Below are positions 25,282 through 34,176 of a stretch of 64,000 nucleotides of DNA, one piece after another. The notes below the pieces were generated by a model, which saw only the letters and a list, made by a program, of their open reading frames with translations, searched no databases and was not told the origin of the DNA. The number at the start of each line of letters is the position of its first letter. The first letter of the stretch is position 1. The translations under genes were made by a program, and so were the position numbers. The DNA is from Amycolatopsis sp. CA-126428 (GTDB lineage: Bacteria; Actinomycetota; Actinomycetes; Mycobacteriales; Pseudonocardiaceae), in contig NZ_PPHF01000123.1 of NCBI RefSeq assembly GCF_002904335.1, positions 153,156 to 217,155 of the forward strand, in the 5' to 3' direction.

Positions 25282-26262
25282 GTGACCGAGCCTTCCGAGG
25301 CGGGCTCCGAACCGGTCGAGGCCGACCTCGACACCGGGCCGGTGCAGCTGCCCGGGTACGGCCTGGCGGATTCGGGCGCCTTCGAAGAGGCCCCGACCCC
25401 GCCCTCGGGCAACCCCGCGGCCTGGCCGCACGCGGTGTCGCCGCTGCTGCCGCCGTTCCCGCTGCCCCCGGCCCCACCGCCACCCCCGCCGCCGACACCG
25501 GCCCCGCTGCCGCCGCCGGTGGCCGGGCCACCGCCGGTCGCGGGCCCGCCACCGAACCCGGGCTCACCCGTGCCGCTGCCGCCGCTGGGCTCGCCGCGCA
25601 CGGAACGGGAAAGCATCGTCGCGCTGTTCCTGGTGCACATGTTCCCGATCGGGCACCTGCCGGTGGCGATGGACAAGCCGGCGCTTCAGCTGCCGCTGCC
25701 CGAGGACCCCGACGGCTTCGCGCCGAACGACCACCCGGACGCCCGGCTGATCTTCGACGACCAGGCCCTGACGAACGTCACCGCGGGCTTCCGCCGCTCG
25801 CCGACCGCGCCGTCGCGGCCGGTGCCGCGGCACCTCACCGACGGGTACGTGCCGTACGCCCGCGCGACGCAGGCGGTCTGGATCCGCCGGTTCGTCGTCG
25901 GGCACAGCGAGCTCGGCCCCGAATACGCGTGGCCGCCGGGCGAGCAGTTCCCCGAGAGCAGCGTCGACTGGCCCGAGCCGGTGATGGTCCCGGCCGACAC
26001 GGTCCTCGACCGCTTCGGCCCGGCCTACGGGCGGGTGCTCTTCGCCGACGGGACGCCGTTCGCGGAGCGCTCGCTGCCACCCGCGTTCCTGGACGCCGAA
26101 TACCGCCGGTACGTCGTGGTGCGCAAGGTGCCGATGTGGCGCTCGGAGACCGCGAACTGGTTCGGGCAGGTCGGCGGCGGCACGCGGTACCGTGCCCTGC
26201 TGGCGGCCGACGAACTGGTGACCCTCGGCTACCTCGCCGAGGCCAAGGGGGATGAGGACTGA
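25282..26262 (+). CDS. TNT-domain (NAD+ glycohydrolase-like) toxin candidate
   Basis: 326 residues. Acidic N-terminus, a proline-rich stretch (about 50-110, PPAPPPPPPPTPAPLPPP), a middle domain (LFLVHMFPIGHLPVAMDKP), then a C-terminal domain of about 95 residues resembling the tuberculosis necrotizing toxin (TNT/DUF4237) fold: ADTVLDRFGPAYGRVLFADG, TPFAERSLPP, YRRYVVVRKVPM and FGQVGGGTRY with the conserved Gln. TNT enzymes hydrolyse NAD+. The GTG at 25282 is chosen because GGAGG lies 6 nt before it. No signal peptide. The overlapping downstream gene (TGATG) is a good immunity-factor candidate. Toxicity is inferred from the family. Confidence 0.7.
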   Translation: MTEPSEAGSEPVEADLDTGPVQLPGYGLADSGAFEEAPTPPSGNPAAWPHAVSPLLPPFPLPPAPPPPPPPTPAPLPPPVAGPPPVAGPPPNPGSPVPLPPLGSPRTERESIVALFLVHMFPIGHLPVAMDKPALQLPLPEDPDGFAPNDHPDARLIFDDQALTNVTAGFRRSPTAPSRPVPRHLTDGYVPYARATQAVWIRRFVVGHSELGPEYAWPPGEQFPESSVDWPEPVMVPADTVLDRFGPAYGRVLFADGTPFAERSLPPAFLDAEYRRYVVVRKVPMWRSETANWFGQVGGGTRYRALLAADELVTLGYLAEAKGDED

Positions 26263-26522
26263 TGAACACCCAGTCGATCCAGCGGTGGCTCGGCGTGCTG
26301 GGCGTGCCGCCGGAGGTCGTCTCGCTCGGCGCCGAGGTCGACAACGCCTGGTGCCTGATGCAGGGCGAGGACGAGGCGTGGGAAGTGTTCTGGCGCGAGC
26401 AGGGCAACCGCTACGACTGGGCCCGGTTCACCAGTGAGCAGGTGGCGTGCCACTACCTGTTCGGCCGGCTGGCCTGGGCCCAGGTCGCCCGCGGCGCCGT
26501 CGGCCTGCTGCCCGGGTCGTGA
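26262..26522 (+). CDS. Small acidic protein, candidate immunity partner of the TNT protein
   Basis: 86 residues, no membrane segment, rich in Trp and acidic residues (NAWCLMQGEDEAWEVFWREQ). I do not recognise the family. The ATG overlaps the stop of the TNT-domain gene, so the two are made in fixed proportion, as in toxin-immunity pairs. The N-terminal NTQSIQRWLGVLGVPPEVVSLG part could bind the toxin domain; this is a guess from context. Its stop lies within the following terminator stem. Confidence 0.55.
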   Translation: MNTQSIQRWLGVLGVPPEVVSLGAEVDNAWCLMQGEDEAWEVFWREQGNRYDWARFTSEQVACHYLFGRLAWAQVARGAVGLLPGS

Positions 26523-26561
26523 GTGGTAAGGCGGGCTAGAACCCGCCTTACCACTCACGAC
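26516..26561. terminator. Bidirectional terminator, 20-bp perfect stem
   Basis: GTCGTGAGTGGTAAGGCGGG pairs with CCCGCCTTACCACTCACGAC without mismatch around a CTAGAA loop. It lies between the TNT/partner operon and the convergent GH92 gene and overlaps the stop codon of the former; the GH92 stop is 4 nt further on. Such symmetric hairpins serve both directions. Confidence 0.85.
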
Positions 26562-26564
26562 GAC

Positions 26565-29500
26565 TCAGCCCACCGCGTAGGTGAAGACGTGCGCCTGTCC
26601 CGCGCCGGTCGACGGGGGCAGGGTGATGCTGCGGACCTGCTTCGCCGGGTCGAGGGCGATCGGGGCCGTCGCGAACAGGTACGACGTGTACGGCCGTTGA
26701 AGCCGGAACATGTACCGCGGGAACGCCGAGTTCACGTACGGCACCTTCGCGACGACCGTGTTCCCGAACTGCGGCGTCTCCTCACCGCCCTTCAACAGCC
26801 ATTCCGACAACCCGAGTTGTGCCTGCTGGGCCGAGCCGTCGGTGTAGGTGACGGTCACCGTGCCCTGGGCGTCCGCGCCGGTCGCCGCGCCGAGGAACGA
26901 CAGCTTCGACGCGCCCGCCGGAGCGTCCACCGCAAGCGTTTGCCCCGCCGCGATCACGTTGTCCGGTGACCCGGCCGGGCTCGACGGCCAGCGGAACTGC
27001 TGCCCGTTCGCGGTCACCGTCGCGCCCGGCGTGATGCCGTTCGCGGCGAAGCCCTGCGCCGAGTAGGAGAACGCGAACCCGCCCGGGTAGAGGTCGGTCT
27101 CGCCGAAGTCGCCGTACTGGACGAACTTGTCGTCGGTGACGCCGACGTTCGTGCTCGCCGCGGGCAGCGTCCCCGGCGTTCCGACGGTCACCGGCAGGAC
27201 CGCGGGGACCGGTTGCCCGTCGAAGGTCACCGGCACGCTCGTGTACGCGTCCGGCGTCCCGGCCGCCGCGGTGACCCGCACCTGCTGCGAAGCGGTGCCG
27301 TGTGCGCCCACGGTGAGCGTCCCGCTCGACGGCGTCACGGTGATCCCCGCCGGCGGCTTCGCCTGCCAGGACACCGTGCCCGCGCCGGTGATGCCTTCGG
27401 CGAGCACCGTGGCGCCGGTGGCGCCGCCGGGTGCGACCGCGATCCGGCCCGGGCCGACCCGGCCGCGCACCGGAACTTCACCGTCGCGGAACGACGGCGG
27501 GACGTCGGAAGCGCCCGACCCCCACGACGTCGGCGACGCGCCGAGCGTGAAGTCCAGCCGCCCGCCGTTCACCGCGAACGACTCCGGCAGCCACGGTTTC
27601 GTGCTGGGCTGGCCGTTCACCTTCAGGTTCTTCACGTACTTCACCGAGCTGGACGCGCCGGGCGCGGTGATCGTGATCCGCTGCCCGGTCGCCCGGGTCA
27701 GCGTGATCTTCGGGAACATCGGGCTGGCCAGCACCATTTCGGCGCGGCCGGGCGCCTCCGGGTACATGCCGAGCGCGGCGAAGACGTACCACGCCGACGT
27801 CGCGCCGAGGTCGTCGTTGCCCGGCAGGCCGTCTTCACCCGGCTTGAACAACAGCTCCGCCGAGCGGCGCACGATGTCCTGGGTCTTCGACGGCGCGCCC
27901 GCGTAGGCGTACTCCCACGGCACCTCGAACGACGGCTCGTTCGACATGAAGGCGTACGGCGAACTGGCGTCGCTGTTCAGCTTCGTGAAGAAGAAGTCGA
28001 GACGCTTCTTCGCGGCGTCGTTGCCGCCCATCGCGTCGAAGAGGCCTCGGACGTTGTAGGGCACCATCCACGTGTACTGCGCCGCGTTCCCTTCCTGGTA
28101 GCGCATTTCCTGGTACTGCGCGGGGTCGAACGGCGAGAGGAACTGGCCGTCGCGCATCCGGGTCTGCAGGTAGCCCGTGGCCGGGTTGTAGACGTTCTCC
28201 CAGTACTGGGCGCGGCTCATGAACCGGTGGTAGGTCCGGGGATCGCCGAGCCGCTGGGCGAGCTGCGCGATGCCGAAGTCCGCCGTCGTCTCCTCGAGCA
28301 TGTCGGAGACGTTGTTCGGGTGGTAGCCCAGCGTCTGGTAGTCCGACAGGCCGGGGCGTTCGAGAGCCCGTTCGCCCGCCTGCTGGACACGGGTGGCGCC
28401 GTTGACCATCGACTTCAGGGCGCTCCGGGCGTCGAAGTCCGTGGCGCCGAAGGCGTACGTGCTGGCGATGATCGAGTGGTACGGATCGCCGCCCATCACC
28501 CCCATGAAGTCGTTGTTCTGCGACCAGCGGTCCCAGATCCCGCCCGCCTGGTCGGCCTGGTTGAGCATCGACTGCGCCATGTCGGCGGCCTCGTGCGGGG
28601 CGAGCAGCGACAGCAGCTGGACCTCGTCGCGGTAGGTGTCCCAGCCGGAGAAGTTCGCGTACTGCGCGTGACCCGGCTTCGCGTGGTGGATCGCCTTGTC
28701 GAACCCGGGATAGCGACCGTCCACATCGGAAAAGACGTTCGGCTGCATGAGGGTGTGGTACAGCGCGGTGTAGAACGTCTTCGTGGCCGCGTCCGTGCCG
28801 CCTTCGACGGCGATCTGCCGCAGCCGGTCGTTCCACGCCCGGCGCGCGTTGCCCTGCACGGTGCCGAAGGAGTCCTGACGCTGTTCGAGATCGGCGTTGA
28901 GCCGCGCCCCGGCCGCGTCCACATAGGACAAGCCGACCCGGACCTGGACCGGTTTCGCCGGGTCGAAGGTCAGGTAGGCGCCGGAACCGCCCTCGGCGGT
29001 GACCACCTGCTTGTCCCACGTCGTCCTGCTCAGGTTGCCGCCGCGGGCGCTGGTGCCGCCGGGCGTCACGGTCGCGTCCTGCCAGGTCCCGGACGTGCGG
29101 AACGGCTGGTCGAAGGTGGCCCGGAAGTAGACCTTGTAGGTGTTCGGGCCGCGGCAGAAGTGGCCGCTGGAGACCCAGCCTTCGACGGTGCGCCGGGCCG
29201 GGTCGACGGTCACGGCGGCGTCGTCGCTGCCCATCGCGGACTGCGCGACGTCGATCAGCAGCGTGGCGGGGGAGTCCTTCGGGAAGGTGAAGCGGCCCAG
29301 GCCGGAGCGCTGGGTCGCGGTCAGCTCGGTGGTGACGCCCGAATCGGTCGTCACCTTGTAGTAGCCGGGCGACGCCGATTCGTTCACGTGGCTGAAGGTG
29401 GGGAAGTACTTCGTCGCGTCGACGGCCGGCGAGGTGGTGATGTTCCCGGCGATCGGCAGGAACGGCACGTCGCCCGCCGCGCCGCCGCAGCCGGCGCCGT

Positions 29501-29825
29501 TGAAGTGGGTGAGGCTGAAGCCGCGGAGCCGGTTCTCTTCCCAGGCGTAGCCGCCGTCGCGGTCCCGGGCGTAGTAGCGGCCCTGGCCGGTGGGCGGCTT
29601 GGGCTGCAGGGGCGTGTCGGGACTCCACTGCACCATGCCGAACGGGACGTCGGCGCCGGGGAACGTGTCGCCGGCGTAGGTGTTGGTCTCGGGCGTGTCG
29701 CCGGCCTTCGCGCCGGTGAACGGGTTGACGTAGGCGGCGAAGTCTCGGTTCAGGGGTTCGGCGGCCGCGGGTGCGACCGCCGTGACGAGGGGGACGATCA
29801 AAGCCGCGGTGACGACTCTGCGCAT
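26565..29825 (-). CDS. Secreted GH92 alpha-mannosidase
   Basis: 1,086 residues. Signal peptide MRRVVTAALIVPLVTAV...APAAAEP, then the GH92 two-domain core (about 30-760) with the family motifs HFNGAGCGG, GWDTYRDE, QNNDFMGVMGGDPY, YQEGNAAQYTWMVPYN (general acid Glu) and GNDDLGATSAWYV (general base Asp), and about 300 residues of C-terminal beta-sandwich modules including an NPCBM-like segment. GH92 enzymes are Ca2+-dependent exo-alpha-mannosidases, mostly alpha-1,2, acting outside the cell on mannans or N-glycans. The nearby tandem GT87 mannosyltransferases act on similar linkages but are probably unrelated in regulation. Confidence 0.93.
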   Translation of the reverse strand: MRRVVTAALIVPLVTAVAPAAAEPLNRDFAAYVNPFTGAKAGDTPETNTYAGDTFPGADVPFGMVQWSPDTPLQPKPPTGQGRYYARDRDGGYAWEENRLRGFSLTHFNGAGCGGAAGDVPFLPIAGNITTSPAVDATKYFPTFSHVNESASPGYYKVTTDSGVTTELTATQRSGLGRFTFPKDSPATLLIDVAQSAMGSDDAAVTVDPARRTVEGWVSSGHFCRGPNTYKVYFRATFDQPFRTSGTWQDATVTPGGTSARGGNLSRTTWDKQVVTAEGGSGAYLTFDPAKPVQVRVGLSYVDAAGARLNADLEQRQDSFGTVQGNARRAWNDRLRQIAVEGGTDAATKTFYTALYHTLMQPNVFSDVDGRYPGFDKAIHHAKPGHAQYANFSGWDTYRDEVQLLSLLAPHEAADMAQSMLNQADQAGGIWDRWSQNNDFMGVMGGDPYHSIIASTYAFGATDFDARSALKSMVNGATRVQQAGERALERPGLSDYQTLGYHPNNVSDMLEETTADFGIAQLAQRLGDPRTYHRFMSRAQYWENVYNPATGYLQTRMRDGQFLSPFDPAQYQEMRYQEGNAAQYTWMVPYNVRGLFDAMGGNDAAKKRLDFFFTKLNSDASSPYAFMSNEPSFEVPWEYAYAGAPSKTQDIVRRSAELLFKPGEDGLPGNDDLGATSAWYVFAALGMYPEAPGRAEMVLASPMFPKITLTRATGQRITITAPGASSSVKYVKNLKVNGQPSTKPWLPESFAVNGGRLDFTLGASPTSWGSGASDVPPSFRDGEVPVRGRVGPGRIAVAPGGATGATVLAEGITGAGTVSWQAKPPAGITVTPSSGTLTVGAHGTASQQVRVTAAAGTPDAYTSVPVTFDGQPVPAVLPVTVGTPGTLPAASTNVGVTDDKFVQYGDFGETDLYPGGFAFSYSAQGFAANGITPGATVTANGQQFRWPSSPAGSPDNVIAAGQTLAVDAPAGASKLSFLGAATGADAQGTVTVTYTDGSAQQAQLGLSEWLLKGGEETPQFGNTVVAKVPYVNSAFPRYMFRLQRPYTSYLFATAPIALDPAKQVRSITLPPSTGAGQAHVFTYAVG

Positions 29826-29953
29826 GCTCTTCCTCCCGGGGTGAGCGGATCACCCCGGTTGACAACGTTGTCAGAAGACCGGGTGACCCGGCGAGCACCG
29901 TGAGTGAACCACTGCTGGTCCAGACCGGTCAAGAAGTGCTCGCCGGGTCGCCG

Positions 29954-30739
29954 TCAGCGCTCGAGGATCGCCAAGGCCGCGTCGTGGAGGCGGCCGTTCG
30001 TCGAGAGCGCGCTGCCGTTGTCGTAGCGCTCGGCACCGTCCAGATCGCTGAACCGGCCGCCCGCCTCGGTCACGATCACCTGCGCGGCCGCGACGTCCCA
30101 CGGGTTGACGATGCACTCCGCCGCCACGTCCAGCGCGCCCTCGGCCACCAGCACGTGGTGCCAGAAGTCGCCGAACGCCCGGGTCTCCCAGCACGCGTCC
30201 ACCAGTTCGAGGTACTTCTCGCGCGAGTGGTACTCGATCCAGGAGTTGAGGTCCGTTGTGGACAGATAAGCGTCCGAAAGGGACGAAACCTTCGAAACCG
30301 ACAGCCGGCGGGTTCCGGCCGAGTCGCTCGAAAACGCCCCGTCGCCCGAAGCCGCCCACCAGCGGCGGCCCAGCAGGGGCGCGCTGATCAGGCCGACGAC
30401 CGGGTCGCCGTCCTCCACCAGGGCGATGAGGGTCGCCCAAACGGGTACTCCGCGGAGGAAGTTCTTGGTCCCGTCGATCGGGTCGAGCACCCACGCGCGG
30501 CCCGTTGCGGCCGAGCCGCCACGCTCCTCGCCGAGCACCGCGTCGGCCGGGCGTTCGGCCGCCAGCAGCGCGCGGATCGCGTCCTCGACCGCGGTGTCGG
30601 CGTCGGTCACCGGGGTGCGGTCGGGCTTGCGCTCCACCGCCAGGTCCAGGGCGCGGAACCGCGCCGTCGTGATCGCGTCGGCGGCGTCGGCCAGCCGGGT
30701 GGCGAGAGCCAGATCATCTTCGTAGCCAGGCACGGTCAC
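29954..30739 (-). CDS. hisN: Histidinol-phosphatase / inositol-monophosphatase-family enzyme
   Basis: 261 residues of the Mg2+-dependent IMPase superfamily: RTPVTDADTAVEDAIRALL, GEERGG (metal Glu), the signature WVLDPIDGTKNFLRG (about 83-97) and NPWDVAAAQVIVTEAGG. The D-P-I-D-G-T-K-N-F form is the one found in actinobacterial HisN, which makes histidinol. A generic inositol-phosphate phosphatase is the alternative; no other his gene is adjacent. Divergent from the OmpR-type regulator. Confidence 0.83.
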   Translation of the reverse strand: MTVPGYEDDLALATRLADAADAITTARFRALDLAVERKPDRTPVTDADTAVEDAIRALLAAERPADAVLGEERGGSAATGRAWVLDPIDGTKNFLRGVPVWATLIALVEDGDPVVGLISAPLLGRRWWAASGDGAFSSDSAGTRRLSVSKVSSLSDAYLSTTDLNSWIEYHSREKYLELVDACWETRAFGDFWHHVLVAEGALDVAAECIVNPWDVAAAQVIVTEAGGRFSDLDGAERYDNGSALSTNGRLHDAALAILER

Positions 30740-30775
30740 GATGGTTTCACGCCCGTGAGCCGTAGAGTTGGCCAG

Positions 30776-31477
30776 GTGAGCATGGTCCTACTAGCCGAAG
30801 ACGATCCGGCCATCGCCGAACCGCTCTCCCGCGCCCTCGAACGTGAGGGATACGAGATCCACGTCGTCACCGACGGCCCTTCGGTGCTCGACGCCACCGC
30901 CGCCCAGCGCGTCGACCTGCTCGTGCTCGACCTCGGCCTGCCCGGGATGGACGGTCTGGAGGTCTGCCGCCGCCTGCGCGCCGCCGGCACCGAGCTGCCC
31001 GTCCTGATGCTCACCGCCCGCACCGACGAGGTCGACTTCGTCGTCGGCCTGGACGCGGGCGCCGACGACTACGTCGCCAAGCCGTTCCGCCTCGCCGAGC
31101 TGCTCGCCCGGATCCGCGCGCTGCTGCGCCGGCGGGTGCCCGACGTCCTGGAGGCCGGCGGGGTGCGGATGGACCTCGGCGCCCGGCTGGTGACGGTGGA
31201 CAACCACGAAGTCCAGCTGGCGAACAAGGAGTTCGAGCTGCTGCGCGTGCTGATGAGCCGGGCCGGGCAGGTCGTGAGCCGCGACGAGATCCTCGCCGAG
31301 GTCTGGAACGACCTCGAGTCGAAGACGTCCAAGACGCTCGACATGCACATGTCGTGGCTGCGCCGGAAGCTCGCCATCGCCGCCGACGAGGCCGCCGGCC
31401 GCACCAGCAAGACCCACGACGGCGAGCGGCGGATCGCGACCGTCCGCGGCGTCGGCTTCCGCTTCAACGCCGAATAA
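30776..31477 (+). CDS. OmpR-type response regulator
   Basis: About 233 residues: receiver domain (VLLAEDDPAIAEPL, phospho-Asp in LVLDLGLPGMDG near 53, Lys in YVAKPFRLAELL) and a winged-helix domain with ANKEFELLRVLMSRAGQVVSRDEILAEVW. The GTG at 30776 is used; an ATG two codons later (30782) with AGGTGA ahead is equally possible. Four nt separate it from its kinase. Targets unknown. Confidence 0.91.
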   Translation: MSMVLLAEDDPAIAEPLSRALEREGYEIHVVTDGPSVLDATAAQRVDLLVLDLGLPGMDGLEVCRRLRAAGTELPVLMLTARTDEVDFVVGLDAGADDYVAKPFRLAELLARIRALLRRRVPDVLEAGGVRMDLGARLVTVDNHEVQLANKEFELLRVLMSRAGQVVSRDEILAEVWNDLESKTSKTLDMHMSWLRRKLAIAADEAAGRTSKTHDGERRIATVRGVGFRFNAE

Positions 31478-31481
31478 AGCC

Positions 31482-32765
31482 GTGCGCCGCCGCATCCTGC
31501 TGGCCATCCTGCTGGCCGTCGCTGTCACCGCGGCGGTCCTCGGCATCCCGCTGGGCATCGTGGCGAGCTGGCAGATCGAGTCGAGCTACCGCGAAACGCT
31601 CGCCGAGAACGCCCGTGCGGCGGCGGCGATCCTGGACACCGAAATCGCCAACGGCCAGGAGATCGACCTCGACCAGGTGCGCGCGGCGGTCCCGGCGAAC
31701 GGACTGCTGACCGTCCGGGCCAGCGGCCAGACCGAGAAGCGCTACGGCAGCAGTCCCGGCCCCGAAACCGTCACCGAGACGGCCGACCTGGCCCGCGACG
31801 GCAAGGTGGAGATCGCCGTCCCGGCCGGCCCGATGCACGAGCGGCAGACGACGGTGACGCTGGTCGTCGTGCTGCTGGTGCTGCTGTCGGTGGGCACCGG
31901 CGCGGTGGTCGCCATCGCGACGGCCCGGCGGCTCGCGAAGCCGCTGCGGCACGTGGCCGAACGCGCGGCCCGGCTGGGCGGCGGCGACTTCCGGCCCGAC
32001 CCGAGCCGCTACGGCGTCGGCGAACTCGACATGGTCGCCGAAGCGCTGGACGCGTCCGGCACCGCGCTGGCCCAGCTGGTGCAGCGGGAACGCCAGCTCG
32101 TCGGGGACGTCTCGCACCAGCTGCGCAGCCGGCTGACGGCGTTGCAGCTGCGGCTGGAACCGCTCACGGTCCACCCGGACGACGAGGTGGCCGACGAGTC
32201 GAAGGCGGCCCAGGAACAGGCCGACCGGCTCGCCGAGGCACTGGACGAGCTGCTGGCGGCGGCCCGCGCGGCGCGCGAGGTCGGCGCCGAACCGGTGGAC
32301 CTGCCGACCCAGCTGCCGGCGATGGCCCAGGAGTGGCGCGAGCTGCTCCGCTCGGAGGGCCGCAACCTGCGGACCCGCGTGGCCGACGCCCTGATGGCGC
32401 GGGCCACCCCGGGACGGCTCCGCGAGGTCATCGGCGTGCTGCTGGACAACGCGCTGCGCCACGGCTCGGGCACGGTGACGCTCATCGCCCGCCGCGGCGA
32501 CGCCGAGGGCACGGTGGTGATCGAGGTGAGCGACACCGGCCCCGGCGTCCCGGACGAGCTCGCCCCGCACATCTTCGAGCGCGGCTTCTCCGGCGGTGGC
32601 TCGACGGGCGTGGGACTGGCCTTGGCGCGGGCCCTGGTCGAGGCCGACGGCGGCCGCCTGGAGCTGTCGAACCGCCGCCCGGCGGTGTTCAGCCTGTTCC
32701 TCAAGGTGCCGCGGCCGACCGACGTCCCCGAAGTGCGCTGGCCGGCCGAGCGCGTCCCGCGTTAG
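31482..32765 (+). CDS. HAMP-domain sensor histidine kinase
   Basis: 427 residues, GTG start. N-terminal helix LLAILLAVAVTAAVLGIPLGIV, an external loop of about 100 residues, second helix VTLVVVLLVLLSVGTGAVVAIA, HAMP linker, H-box GDVSHQLRSRLTALQLRLE with phospho-His near 210, N-box VLLDNALRHG, and G-boxes SDTGPGVPDEL and FSGGGSTGVGLALARALV. Forms a classic EnvZ/OmpR-type pair with the upstream regulator. Confidence 0.91.
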   Translation: MRRRILLAILLAVAVTAAVLGIPLGIVASWQIESSYRETLAENARAAAAILDTEIANGQEIDLDQVRAAVPANGLLTVRASGQTEKRYGSSPGPETVTETADLARDGKVEIAVPAGPMHERQTTVTLVVVLLVLLSVGTGAVVAIATARRLAKPLRHVAERAARLGGGDFRPDPSRYGVGELDMVAEALDASGTALAQLVQRERQLVGDVSHQLRSRLTALQLRLEPLTVHPDDEVADESKAAQEQADRLAEALDELLAAARAAREVGAEPVDLPTQLPAMAQEWRELLRSEGRNLRTRVADALMARATPGRLREVIGVLLDNALRHGSGTVTLIARRGDAEGTVVIEVSDTGPGVPDELAPHIFERGFSGGGSTGVGLALARALVEADGGRLELSNRRPAVFSLFLKVPRPTDVPEVRWPAERVPR

Positions 32766-32784
32766 GAAGCGCCCGGCCGGCCGC

Positions 32785-33408
32785 TCAGATCAGCCCCTCC
32801 CGCATCGCGTAGGCGACCGCGTGCGACCGGTTCCGCAGCTGGAACCGGTTGGTCACGTCGTGGAGGATGCTCTTCACCGTGCGCTGCGAGTAGCACAGCT
32901 CGTCGGCGATCTCCTGCGTCGAATGACCCGCCGCGACGAGCTTGAGGACCTCCGTCTCGCGGTCGCTCATGCCGCCCAGGCGCAGGCCGCGCGGCTGGAG
33001 CACCTGGCGCTGCAGGCGCGAAACCCGGTTCAGCAACCGGCCGAGCAGCTCGGGAGGCAACGCGCCTTCCCCGGCCGCGGCGGCCTTGATCAGGCGGACC
33101 AGGACGTCGGGCCCCGCGTCGGCGCGGCGGGCGACCGCGCAGACCCCGTGCTCGACCGCGTTCAGGATCTCGTTGTCGTCGACTTCGCCCGCGATCAGCA
33201 CGATGCGGGTGAAGCCCTGGTGGTGCAGCGCGGCCAGCAGCCGGGTCATCGGCTCGTCGAGCCGGTCGGCGACCAGCAGGGCGACCAGGGCCGTGCCGTC
33301 GTCCACCACCCGGACGTCGGCGCGCGACCGCAGCGCCGTGCAGACGCCGTCGTGCAGGATCGGATCGGTGGCGCGGACCACCACCGGGGTCCGCTCGGAT
33401 TCGAACAT
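32785..33408 (-). CDS. LuxR/NarL-type regulator with receiver-like domain lacking the usual Asp
   Basis: 207 residues. The C-terminal LuxR HTH is clear (MSDRETEVLKLVAAGHSTQEIADELCYSQRTVKSIL, about 145-180). The N-half is receiver-like (VVVRATDPILHDGVCTALRSRAD) but lacks the acidic pair and has no obvious D-x-x-[LM]-P phosphoacceptor, so it may be a phosphorylation-independent 'atypical' receiver. The ATG at 33408 is preceded by GGGGAACG. Faces the downstream regulator at 33.5 kb on the same strand; no kinase adjoins. Confidence 0.82.
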   Translation of the reverse strand: MFESERTPVVVRATDPILHDGVCTALRSRADVRVVDDGTALVALLVADRLDEPMTRLLAALHHQGFTRIVLIAGEVDDNEILNAVEHGVCAVARRADAGPDVLVRLIKAAAAGEGALPPELLGRLLNRVSRLQRQVLQPRGLRLGGMSDRETEVLKLVAAGHSTQEIADELCYSQRTVKSILHDVTNRFQLRNRSHAVAYAMREGLI

Positions 33409-33512
33409 CGTTCCCCATTTCCCCTCGAACGGTGCAGGCTGCCCAGCCTGCCCGCTCGCGTGTCCCGGGCGCATGGGACCGGCGTCCCGATGTTGCCCGG
33501 GAGCGCCGTCCT

Positions 33513-34157
33513 TCAAATCCGGCCGAGGCCCGCGTCCCTGGCCCGGACGATCGCCTCGGCGCGGTCGGCCACGTGCAGCTTGGCGAAGACGTTCGAGATG
33601 TGGTTGCGCACGGTTTTCGGGCTCAGGCACAGCGTGCTCGCGATGAGGCTGTTGCTGTGCCCGGCGGCGATCAGCGCAAGCACCTCGCGTTCGCGCCCGG
33701 TCAGTTCCGGGAACACCGGTTCGCTGGCCGGTGGCTGGTTGAAGAAGGCGAGCACGCGGTTCGCGATGTCCGGGCCGAAGATCGCCTCCCGCCGGGCGAC
33801 CGCCTGGACGGCGCGGATGATCTCGTCCGGCTCGGCGTCCTTGAGCAGGTAGCCCCGGGCACCGGCGCGCATCGCCGCGAAGACCGACTCGCTTTCGTCG
33901 GCCATCGTCAGCATCAGCACGCCGGTGCCCGGGTTCGCCGCCACGATGTGCCGGGTCGCCTGGATGCCGGACAGGTCGGGCAGGTGCAGGTCCATCACGA
34001 CGACGTCCGGCCGCAGGGCGGTGGCGGAGGCGATGGCGTCGGTTCCGCTGGCGGCTTCGCCGACGACCTCGATCCCGGGTTCGGCGGCGAGCAGCGTGCC
34101 CACGCCGATCCGGAACAGGGGATGGTCGTCCACGACGAGGACGCGCAGGGCGCTCAT
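33513..34157 (-). CDS. NarL/FixJ-type response regulator (orphan)
   Basis: 214 residues. Receiver: VLVVDDHPLFRIGV, phospho-Asp in DVVVMDLHLPDLSG, Lys in YLLKD; LuxR HTH LTGREREVLALIAAGHSNSLIASTLCLSPKTVRNHISN. The ATG at 34157 has GGGGAGGTGAG ahead. No kinase is encoded nearby, so it is an orphan, or is served by a kinase elsewhere. The 104 nt between it and the next regulator hold its probable leader only. Confidence 0.88.
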   Translation of the reverse strand: MSALRVLVVDDHPLFRIGVGTLLAAEPGIEVVGEAASGTDAIASATALRPDVVVMDLHLPDLSGIQATRHIVAANPGTGVLMLTMADESESVFAAMRAGARGYLLKDAEPDEIIRAVQAVARREAIFGPDIANRVLAFFNQPPASEPVFPELTGREREVLALIAAGHSNSLIASTLCLSPKTVRNHISNVFAKLHVADRAEAIVRARDAGLGRI

Positions 34158-34176
34158 CCGCCTCACCTCCCCCTCG

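Noticed and set aside
27213..29903. 896-codon open frame antisense to the GH92 gene
   Set aside because: Shadow frame; composition is Arg/Val/Gly-rich and no domain is visible, whereas the sense strand has all GH92 motifs.
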